Assembly (NCBI RefSeq): GCF_021129175.1 | Contig: NZ_JAJOHV010000027.1 | Span: forward strand, 1 to 41,513 | Reading direction: 5' to 3' | DNA from: Chromobacterium piscinae | Lineage (GTDB): Bacteria; Pseudomonadota; Gammaproteobacteria; Burkholderiales; Chromobacteriaceae | DNA: 41,513 bases | In this document: positions 35,343 through 41,513 of the stretch, piece by piece | Numbering within the stretch: the first letter of the stretch is position 1 | Layout: every line of letters begins with the position of its first letter | Notes under the pieces: model-generated | The model's database searches: none | What the model saw: only the letters and a program-made list of their open reading frames with translations | Told to the model about the DNA's origin: nothing | Position numbers and translations under genes: made by a program

Positions 35343-36191
35343 ATGCGCGCTTCATGGTTGGCTGCGGCGGCATGGCTTGCCCTGATGCATTGGCCCGTCG
35401 CGGCCTGCACCTTGTGGGGAGCGGCGGGCGCGGCTAGCGCGGATGGCACTTTGCTGGCCAAGAACCGTGACTGGAAGCCGGACCATGTGCAGTCGTTGCG
35501 GCTGCGCCATCCGGAACATGGCTACGCCTATCTGGGCCTGTACGCCGACAATGGCCGCGAGCCGGGCATCAAGGCCGGCGTCAATGAGAAGGGGCTGGCG
35601 GTGGTTGGCGCCGAGGCCAGCAGCCTGCCGCGCGAACTGCGGGCCGACAGCGCGCGCCATGGCGTTTTGACGCGGCTGCTGCGCGATTACGGATCGCTGG
35701 ACGAGGTGGCCGCCGCCGCGGACAAGCTGTTTCCGCAAACGCGCCCGGTGTTTCTGCTGCTGGCCGACGCCGGCGGCCTGATGCAGGTGGAAATCGGCCA
35801 GAATGGACGCTACCAGCTCAGCCGCCAGCGAAATGGCACGCTGGCGCACACCAACCATTATTCCAATCTGTCCTTGCTGGACGGGGCGCAGAAAATCGGC
35901 CCCAGCAGCCAGGCTCGGCTCGCCCGCATCCGGCTTTTACTGGATCAGCGCCCGTCGCATGCGCTCGCGGAGTTCGAGAGATTGAGCCAGGACCATCATG
36001 ACGGCCCGGACAACAGCCTATGGCGATACGGCCGCGAGCATACGCTGGCCGGCTGGCAGATGGCGCTGCCGACGGGCGCGGCGCCCAGGCTGCATCTGGT
36101 GCTGGCCAATCCGGGAGAGCAAACGCTGGAGCGGGATTACGTGCTGGACGCGGCGTTTTGGTCGCAGCCGGCGCGAACGCTGCTGCCGTAA
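35343..36191 (+). CDS. Secreted Ntn-type linear amide hydrolase (choloylglycine/acyltransferase-like)
   Basis: Encodes 282 residues. A signal peptide of 21 residues ends VAA just before C22, which would become the N-terminal nucleophile (CTLWGAAG). Downstream, KNRDW, the NEKGLAVVG segment and HTNHY match the penicillin V acylase / bile salt hydrolase / AAT fold. It probably hydrolyses an amide such as an acylated amino acid, lactone-derived amide or peptide in the periplasm; the substrate is unknown. GGGAG upstream supports 35343; an upstream in-frame ATG would bury the signal peptide. Convergent with the lipoprotein gene. Confidence 0.85.
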   Translation: MRASWLAAAAWLALMHWPVAACTLWGAAGAASADGTLLAKNRDWKPDHVQSLRLRHPEHGYAYLGLYADNGREPGIKAGVNEKGLAVVGAEASSLPRELRADSARHGVLTRLLRDYGSLDEVAAAADKLFPQTRPVFLLLADAGGLMQVEIGQNGRYQLSRQRNGTLAHTNHYSNLSLLDGAQKIGPSSQARLARIRLLLDQRPSHALAEFERLSQDHHDGPDNSLWRYGREHTLAGWQMALPTGAAPRLHLVLANPGEQTLERDYVLDAAFWSQPARTLLP

Positions 36192-36236
36192 TACAAACGG
36201 CGTTTTGCTGCTGGCCGGCCTTGAACAAAGGCTGGG

Positions 36237-36602
36237 TTAGCGCGCCGGCGTACAGTTGGGGCCTTCCCATTTGCCGTCCATATTGAGCGTGACGCCGGGA
36301 TCCTGCATCCGGCAGTCCGGAAGTTTGGGCTTGCCCTCGGCAGGGATGACGATGACGGTGGCGGCTGGCGCGGCGGCGGGCTGGGTGGCGGGGTGAGACA
36401 TGTTCTGCATGTTCGCCCGCATGTCCTGATCGCGTTTGTCCGCCTGCTTCATCATGCAGTTGGCGTAAGTGTCGGTGCCTGGGTGAAAGCCGTAGCCGGA
36501 GCAGGTGCGCTGATCCATCGCGTGGATTTCCTCCGGGCTGGCGCAGGCGGTCAAGGCGGCCGCGCCGATGGCGGCGGCGATCAGTAGCGGCAGGGTTTTC
36601 AT
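36237..36602 (-). CDS. Small lipoprotein of unknown function
   Basis: Encodes 121 residues. MKTLPLLIAAAIGAAALTAC is a lipoprotein signal with lipobox LTAC (C20). A Cys-bearing segment DQRTCSGYGFHPGTDTYANC follows, of a kind seen in many small proteobacterial lipoproteins, then a Pro/Ala-rich linker and a C-terminal CxxP-containing tail. Probably anchored in an envelope membrane. Function unknown. Confidence 0.75.
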   Translation of the reverse strand: MKTLPLLIAAAIGAAALTACASPEEIHAMDQRTCSGYGFHPGTDTYANCMMKQADKRDQDMRANMQNMSHPATQPAAAPAATVIVIPAEGKPKLPDCRMQDPGVTLNMDGKWEGPNCTPAR

Positions 36603-36714
36603 CGCTTCATTTCTCCCAGATGGGGGCGGATGCCCGATATGCGCGCCTCTCCGGCGGCGTCTTACTATCTATAGAACTTTTCCCGGGATCGATGCCGCGC
36701 GAACATGATTCCGC

Positions 36715-36743
36715 TTGCGGACGGTATTTTCAATTGGCATAAT
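36715..36743 (+). promoter_or_regulatory. Sigma-70 promoter for the RsgA-like gene leader
   Basis: TTGCGG (36715-36720), 17 bp spacer, CATAAT (36738-36743, 5 of 6). RNA would start near 36750, about 277 bases before the RsgA-like ATG. Confidence 0.5.
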
Positions 36744-36778
36744 CTTCTTTCGTTCCGAATAGCTAAAAGGAGAATCCA

Positions 36779-36817
36779 ATGAGCCGCGATACCCAATTTC
36801 AAGGGCATGCCGTTTGA
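36779..36817 (+). CDS. 12-residue leader ORF
   Basis: ATG...TGA encoding MSRDTQFQGHAV, preceded by AAAGGAGAATCCA, one of the best ribosome sites in the window. It lies 29 bases after the proposed start of transcription and 209 bases before the RsgA-like gene. It may be a leader peptide, or the stub of a lost gene; the frame stays open 36 codons past its TGA. Confidence 0.35.
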   Translation: MSRDTQFQGHAV

Positions 36818-37026
36818 ACCGTCGCCCCGGTCGTTTCATTTCCCGATAGTTTCCCAGTTGTAAGCGGCGCCGCTCGGCGGCCGTTCCCCGGCATGTTCCT
36901 CACACCGCATCCACGCGGTGGCTAAGCCTGTCCATCAGGCGCGTTTTCCCCCATCCATTTCCGAAGGCTTGATCGAGCCTGGCTGCGCCCGGCGGCGTTG
37001 GCTTGCGAGCGTTCGCGGGAGTTTCA

Positions 37027-38052
37027 ATGCTGAATTTCGATTTTCCGCGTCTGGCCGCCATCGGCCTGACGCCGGTATTGCTGCAACAGGCGCTGGCCAA
37101 GGCCGGCGATGAAGCGTGGCAGCTGGCGCGCGTATGCCGCGTGCAGCGCGACTGCGCGTGGGTGCATGACGGCGATGACGAGCATCCGGCCCATGCCTTG
37201 CCCGGCGTTCACGCCGCACTGGCGGTGGGCGATTGGGCGCTGTGCCAGCCGCTGGAGCATGAGCCCTGGCGCTTGCTTGAGCGTCTGGAACCCTTTAACC
37301 AGCTAGTCCGCGTCAACGACGAAGGAACGCGGCAAGCGTACGCCAGCAATGTCGATACCGCCTTGCTGGTGATGGGGCTGGACGGCGATTACAACCCGCG
37401 GCGGCTGGAGCGCTATCTGGGTCTGGCCGCCGCGGCGGGCGTGACGCCGGTGGTGGCGCTGAGCAAGGCTGACCTGTGCCCAGACGCCGAAGCCCGGCTG
37501 GCCGAGCTGGAACAACGGTTGCGGCCTCTGCCGCCCATTCTGCTGCTGAACGGCACCGATCCGGCCTGCCGCGAGGTTTTGCGGCCCTGGCTGGGCGCAG
37601 GCCAGACGCTGGTTCTGTTAGGCTCGTCCGGCGCCGGCAAGTCCACGCTCAGCAATACCTTGCTGGGCGAGGAGGCGCAGGCGGTGGGCGGGGTGAGGGC
37701 GGACGACAGCCGCGGCCGCCATACCACCACCGCGCGCACGCTGCTGAAGTGCCCGGACGGCGCTTGCATCATCGACACGCCTGGCGTGCGCACCTTGCAG
37801 GCTCCGCCGGACGCGGGCGCGCTGGCTGGCAGCTTCGCCGACATCGAGGAATTGGCCGGCCGCTGCCAGTTCCGCGACTGCAGCCATAGAGAGGAGCCGG
37901 GCTGCGCGGTGAGGGCCGGCGTGGAGGAGGATCGACTGCGCAACTACCACAAGCTGAGGCGCGAGATGGAGCGGCATGAGCAGACCGCGCTGCAGCGGCA
38001 ACAACAGCGGCGTGAGTGGAAGGTCCGCAACAAGGCGGCGCGGAGGGGTTAG
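37027..38052 (+). CDS. rsgA: RsgA-like circularly permuted GTPase (ribosome small-subunit maturation)
   Basis: Encodes 341 residues. An OB-fold N-terminus is followed by the permuted G motifs: G4 (SKADL near 147) precedes G1 GSSGAGKST (199-207) and G3 DTPG (250-253). The C-terminal zinc knuckle is C280, C285, H287 and C293 (CQFRDCSH...GC), ending in a basic helix. RsgA releases late factors such as RbfA from the 30S subunit; many genomes have two copies and this may be the second. GGGAG before 37027 fixes the start. Confidence 0.88.
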   Translation: MLNFDFPRLAAIGLTPVLLQQALAKAGDEAWQLARVCRVQRDCAWVHDGDDEHPAHALPGVHAALAVGDWALCQPLEHEPWRLLERLEPFNQLVRVNDEGTRQAYASNVDTALLVMGLDGDYNPRRLERYLGLAAAAGVTPVVALSKADLCPDAEARLAELEQRLRPLPPILLLNGTDPACREVLRPWLGAGQTLVLLGSSGAGKSTLSNTLLGEEAQAVGGVRADDSRGRHTTTARTLLKCPDGACIIDTPGVRTLQAPPDAGALAGSFADIEELAGRCQFRDCSHREEPGCAVRAGVEEDRLRNYHKLRREMERHEQTALQRQQQRREWKVRNKAARRG

Positions 38053-38067
38053 GGCGGCGGATGTGAA

Positions 38068-38089
38068 AACGCCCCGCGGACGGGGCGTT
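38068..38089. terminator. Terminator between the RsgA-like and S9 peptidase genes
   Basis: AACGCCCCG (38068-38076), loop CGGA, CGGGGCGTT (38081-38089). On the minus strand it is followed by TTTT, so it best serves the peptidase gene; the plus side has only TTCGATT. Confidence 0.75.
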
Positions 38090-38109
38090 CGATTGGAAAC
38101 GAAGGGCGC

Positions 38110-40623
38110 TTAGAGCTGGGCCGGCTGGCTCTGCGCGCTCTTCACCGCGCGCGGCGGCGCGTTCTTCACGTACTTGTCGAACCAGCTCAGCATCTCGTAG
38201 ACCAGTTGCTCGTTCGATTCGCGGGCCGCGTACCAGTGCGGCTCATGCGGCAGCATCACCAGGCGGGCGGTGCCGCCGTTGCCGCGGATCGCCTCGTAGA
38301 ACTTGCTGGCCTGCAGCGGCGTGGTGCCGGGGTTGGCGTCGTCGCTGCCGTGCATGATCAGGATCGGCGTTTTCAGCTTGTCGGCGTAGAAGAAGGTGGA
38401 CACTTTGCGGTAGACGTCCGGCGCTTCCCATACCGAGCGGCGCTCGCTCTGGAAGCCGAACGGCGTCAGCGTCTTGTTGTACGAGCCGCTGGTGGCCGCG
38501 CCGGCGCGGAACAGGTCGGTGTGCGCCAGCAGGTTGGCCGTCATCAGCGCGCCGTGGCTGTGGCCGGTGACCGCCACGCGGTCCGGATCGACCACGCCGA
38601 GCTTCACCGCCTCATTCACCGCTGCTTCGGCGTCCATTTTCAGCTGGTCCAGATAGCTGTCGTAGGCGGCCTTGGGGTTGCCCACCACTGGGAACGACGC
38701 CTGGTCGATGACGGCGTAGCCGGCCAGCAACAGGTATTTGTATTGGTACAGGCGGGTGAAGGTTTGCTGCGAGCCGCTGATCTGGCCGGCGCTGGCCGCG
38801 TCGGCGTAGTCCAGGGGGTAGGCGTTGAGGATGGCGGGCACGCGAGTGCCTTCCTGATAGCCCGGAGGAGTGTACAACGTGAACGACAGGTCCAAGCCGT
38901 CGGCGCGCTTGTACTTCACCAGCCGCTTCTTGATCTGGCGAAGCTCCGGCGTCGGATCGACGATGCGGGTGACGGCGGTTTCGGTAGAGGCGAAGGCGGC
39001 TTCGCCCTTGTCGGCGCCGACCGGCGCGCCCAGGGTGCGCAAGAAGGCGTTCGGCGCCTCGGCCGGTGTCTGGCGCCAGGTGAGGAAGCTGCCGCTACCC
39101 TTGGCCGACAGGCCGATGAAGCGTTCGTAGGCGGACTTGTCGCTGCGGAACAAGCGTTGGCTGTCGCCGGTCTTCAGGTTTAGTTTGTCGAGGAAGGGCC
39201 GGTTGCCCTGCGGCGACGCGCCGCCGCCGGACAGGTAGATGGCGTCGCCGTCCAGCTGGATCACCCGTTCTCCGCTGGGCAGGGCGCGGCGCACCGGGCT
39301 GCCCGGATCGGCGTATTTGTCGTCGTAGGACAGGTCCCACAGCAGCTTGCCGGCTTGCTGCGGCTGATCGACGTTGACGACGCGGGTTTGACGCCAGTGT
39401 TTGTTCAGATCGACCTCGCTGACCAGCGCGATGTCGGCGCGCTCGGTCCAGTCCAGGCCGGCGAAGCGCTGCGCGGTGCGCAGGATTTCAACCGGCGGCG
39501 CGGTGAACGGCGCTTTCTGCATCATCACCTTGTCGCGGGCCTGCACGGTGTTTTTCCAGTCGCCGCCGTCCAGCGCCTCGGCCCACAGCAGCGTGGCCGG
39601 CTCGGTGGCGCGCCAGAAGAAGTCGCGCGGGCCCAGCGGCTCGCCGTGCACCGGCACGCGGTCGGCCAGCGGCAGCGAGGCGATGGCGTGGACGGCCACG
39701 CGGCCGGGGTTGGCGATGTTCCAGACTTCCACTTCATGCGGGAAGCGTTCGTAGGTGGTGACGTAGGAGTAGGGCTTGCGCACGCTGGACACCAGGATGT
39801 GCTTGCCGTCCGGCGCCGGGCCCACGCTGTCGTAGATGGCTGGCTGGCCCAGCGGCGTCGCCTTGCCGCTGGCGGCGTCCACCAGCGTCAGCTGCGACGC
39901 GCCGTAGTAGTCGAACAAGGCCTCGTCGTGCGGGCTGGACAGCGTGTCGCGGGTTTCGTAGGTGCTGCTTTCGCCTTGGCCGCCGCCGCTGTCCTGCACG
40001 CTGGGGCCGTCTTGCGTCCTGGCCTGAGTCGGGGCCGCGCCCAGCTTGGCCGGCACCGCCTTGACCAGCAGGGTCTTCTGATCCGGCATCCATTGCAGCT
40101 CGTCGTTCAGCATCGGGTTGAGGCGGATGCCGGGAATCTTGCGGATCTTCCCATTGGCGGCGTCGCCCACCCACACCTCGACCGAGTCTTTGGTGGTGTT
40201 GGCGAAGGCGAAGCGTTTGCCGTCGGCAGACCAGACCGGCGCGTCCGGGCAAGCGCCGGCCGGCAGCGCGATCGCCGTTTCTTTGCCGCCGGGGACGCTC
40301 ACCAGCTTTAAGCTTTCCGCGCACGGGGCGATGCCGTAGCCGCCCGGCGTGTCATGCTTGCTGCGGTTGGCCGGTTCGATCCGGGTGCCGGCCAGTTTCA
40401 GATAGGGCGCGGCCACGCGCGCGATGGACGGATATTCCTGCCAGGCGACCAGCAGCATATTGTCCTGGGTCGGGCTGAGGCTGGGGCCGGGCAGAGATGG
40501 CGCGCGCATCACTTTGAGGATATTGGCCGGCGGTTGCTGGTAGCCGGCGGCGATAGCGGCGGGCAAGGCGCAAGCCAGCAGCGTCGCGGCGGCGATGCCT
40601 TTCAGGGCGAGGGAATGAGACAT
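38110..40623 (-). CDS. S9-family prolyl-oligopeptidase-like peptidase (glutamyl-endopeptidase type)
   Basis: Encodes 837 residues with a signal peptide (ending AAIAA near residue 26). A beta-propeller-like middle part covers about 60-560, and an alpha/beta-hydrolase domain covers the end. The likely triad is S689 (GHSHGAL), D761 or D762 (HGSDDANPGTTP) and His 793 or 796 (PHEPHWY). The run of TSGSYNKTLTPFGFQSE is typical of the S9D group, so it probably cleaves peptides after Glu or Pro in the periplasm. ATG 40623 is preferred; the ATG at 40629 touches the AAGG ribosome site. Confidence 0.88.
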   Translation of the reverse strand: MSHSLALKGIAAATLLACALPAAIAAGYQQPPANILKVMRAPSLPGPSLSPTQDNMLLVAWQEYPSIARVAAPYLKLAGTRIEPANRSKHDTPGGYGIAPCAESLKLVSVPGGKETAIALPAGACPDAPVWSADGKRFAFANTTKDSVEVWVGDAANGKIRKIPGIRLNPMLNDELQWMPDQKTLLVKAVPAKLGAAPTQARTQDGPSVQDSGGGQGESSTYETRDTLSSPHDEALFDYYGASQLTLVDAASGKATPLGQPAIYDSVGPAPDGKHILVSSVRKPYSYVTTYERFPHEVEVWNIANPGRVAVHAIASLPLADRVPVHGEPLGPRDFFWRATEPATLLWAEALDGGDWKNTVQARDKVMMQKAPFTAPPVEILRTAQRFAGLDWTERADIALVSEVDLNKHWRQTRVVNVDQPQQAGKLLWDLSYDDKYADPGSPVRRALPSGERVIQLDGDAIYLSGGGASPQGNRPFLDKLNLKTGDSQRLFRSDKSAYERFIGLSAKGSGSFLTWRQTPAEAPNAFLRTLGAPVGADKGEAAFASTETAVTRIVDPTPELRQIKKRLVKYKRADGLDLSFTLYTPPGYQEGTRVPAILNAYPLDYADAASAGQISGSQQTFTRLYQYKYLLLAGYAVIDQASFPVVGNPKAAYDSYLDQLKMDAEAAVNEAVKLGVVDPDRVAVTGHSHGALMTANLLAHTDLFRAGAATSGSYNKTLTPFGFQSERRSVWEAPDVYRKVSTFFYADKLKTPILIMHGSDDANPGTTPLQASKFYEAIRGNGGTARLVMLPHEPHWYAARESNEQLVYEMLSWFDKYVKNAPPRAVKSAQSQPAQL

Positions 40624-40670
40624 ATTCATCCTTGGTAGACTTTGTTCTTATCCGATTCGGGGCTGCCGAA

Positions 40671-40700
40671 ACAAGAAAGGAGGGCGCCTGAGCGCCCTCC
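40671..40700 (-). terminator. Terminator of the dehydrogenase gene at the window end
   Basis: GGAGGGCGC (40679-40687), loop CTGA, GCGCCCTCC (40692-40700). On the minus strand TTTCTTGTTT follows, after the stop of the upstream dehydrogenase gene. Confidence 0.75.
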
Positions 40701-40764
40701 CTGTCGCAGACATGACATGAATTTATCACATGTCATATCGCTGTGGCAGTTATCTGGACCTGTT

Positions 40765-41513
40765 TCAATTCAGCGAGTGAAAGTGTTTGACGATGCTGGA
40801 AAAGTCCAGCTTGCCGTTGCCCTGGTGCACGTGCTCCTCGTACAGATTGCGCGCCAGCGCGCCCAGCGGATTGGCGGCGTGGCTCTGCAGCGCGGTTTCC
40901 TCGGCCAAGCCCAGGTCCTTCAGCATCAGCTCGGACATGAAGCCGCCGGCGTAGCCGCGGCTGGCCGGCGTGTTGTCCATCACGCCGGGCCAGGGGTTGT
41001 AGAGCTCGGTCGCCCAGTTGCGGCCCGAGCTCTTGCTGATGATCTCGGACAGCACTTTCGGGTCCAGGCCGTTCTTGACGCCCAGCGCCAGCGCCTCGGC
41101 GGTGCCGGCCATCAGGATGCCCAGCAGCATGTTGTTGCAGATCTTGGCGGTCTGGCCGGCGCCGGCGCCGCCGGCATGGAAGATATTCTTGCCCATCGCC
41201 TCCAGCACCGGGCGGGCGCGGGCCAGGTCTTCCGCCGCGCCGCCGACGATGAAGGTCAGCGTGCCGGCGGCGGCGCCGGCGGTGCCGCCGGAGACCGGCG
41301 CGTCCAGCATGGACAGGCCTTTTTCCCGCGCGCCTTCGGCGACTTTGCGCGCGGTGCCGGCGTCTATGGTGCTGCAGTCTATGATCAGCGTACCCTTGGG
41401 CAGCCTGGCGAACAGGCCGTTATCGCCCAGATACAGGCCGGCCACGTGCTTGCCGGCCGGCAGCATGGAAATCACCACGCTTGCGCTCTCGGCCGCGTCG
41501 GCGGCGCTGGAGG
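40765..41513 (-). CDS. mmsB: 3-hydroxyisobutyrate dehydrogenase family protein (N-terminus outside window)
   Basis: The C-terminal 249 codons are present; the frame is open to the window edge (SSAADAAESASVVISMLP), so the start and Rossmann GxGxxG lie outside. The segment APVSGGTAGAAAGTLTFIVGG, catalytic-lysine motif GQTAKICNNMLL, and NPLGALARNLYEE with DFSSIVKHFHSL at the end fit MmsB, the valine-degradation enzyme that oxidises 3-hydroxyisobutyrate. Related 2-hydroxy-3-oxopropionate reductases cannot be fully excluded. Confidence 0.85.
   Translation of the reverse strand, partial: SSAADAAESASVVISMLPAGKHVAGLYLGDNGLFARLPKGTLIIDCSTIDAGTARKVAEGAREKGLSMLDAPVSGGTAGAAAGTLTFIVGGAAEDLARARPVLEAMGKNIFHAGGAGAGQTAKICNNMLLGILMAGTAEALALGVKNGLDPKVLSEIISKSSGRNWATELYNPWPGVMDNTPASRGYAGGFMSELMLKDLGLAEETALQSHAANPLGALARNLYEEHVHQGNGKLDFSSIVKHFHSLN

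Larger units (their letters stand above)
36603..37026 (+). other. Intergenic region with promoter, 12-codon ORF and hairpins ahead of the RsgA-like gene
   Basis: This 424-base gap holds a promoter (36715-36743), a short ORF with a strong ribosome site (36779-36817) and two hairpins: CGGCGCCG with CGGCGGCCG (36865-36883, one bulge) and CACCGC/GCGGTG (36903-36920). No longer gene is seen. Together they look like a regulated leader. Confidence 0.45.

Noticed and set aside
38557-38559. S9 peptidase judged inactive because the motif is GHSHG instead of GHSYG
   Set aside because: The GxSxG serine, Asp and His regions are all present, and the fourth position varies in this family.

Overview
The window is GC-rich chromosomal DNA of a betaproteobacterium. 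Gene content and order resemble Chromobacterium or a close relative in the Neisseriales (inferred from remembered gene order and protein similarity, no search run). It is almost all core metabolism and housekeeping. I see no rRNA, tRNA, CRISPR array, insertion sequence or prophage.

Layout. 1-1878 (-): copper-type P-ATPase (CcoI/FixI type), cut by the window start. 2022-3020 (+): quinone oxidoreductase, meeting purL (-) at a two-way terminator. 7206-7544 (+): PII protein. Then a LysE-type exporter (-), YajQ (+), a DapA-family aldolase (-), a small LprI-like secreted protein (-) and an EamA transporter (-). 11535-12611 (+): secondary-alcohol-type Zn dehydrogenase, converging on a ChrR-like cupin (-).

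13178-19743 (-) is a propionate (2-methylcitrate cycle) operon in the order prpB-prpC-(glycolipid-binding-like protein)-acnD-prpF, with no prpR beside it. Divergent from it is the envelope-stress cluster rpoE-rseA-rseB-degP, headed by a near-consensus sigma-E promoter, followed by a glutaredoxin-like gene. Next comes the translation/RNA cluster lepA-lepB-DUF4845-rnc-era-(ABM-like)-recO-pdxJ-(YdjM-like)-acpS, tightly packed and often overlapping, then nagZ, two unknown genes and a CinA-like gene.

From 34438 to about 35120 the base composition drops sharply. This short AT-rich insert carries a PIN-like gene and abuts a truncated GC-rich gene tail. The window ends with an Ntn amidohydrolase (+), a small lipoprotein (-), an RsgA-like GTPase (+) with an unusual leader holding a 12-codon ORF, an S9 peptidase (-) and a 3-hydroxyisobutyrate dehydrogenase (-) cut by the window end.

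The signals least explained by known genes are a compact structured segment with its own -10 and terminator just before lepA (23946-24095), the AT-rich PIN-like islet with its flanking gene remnants, the rsgA leader, and a strong hairpin between rseB and degP.
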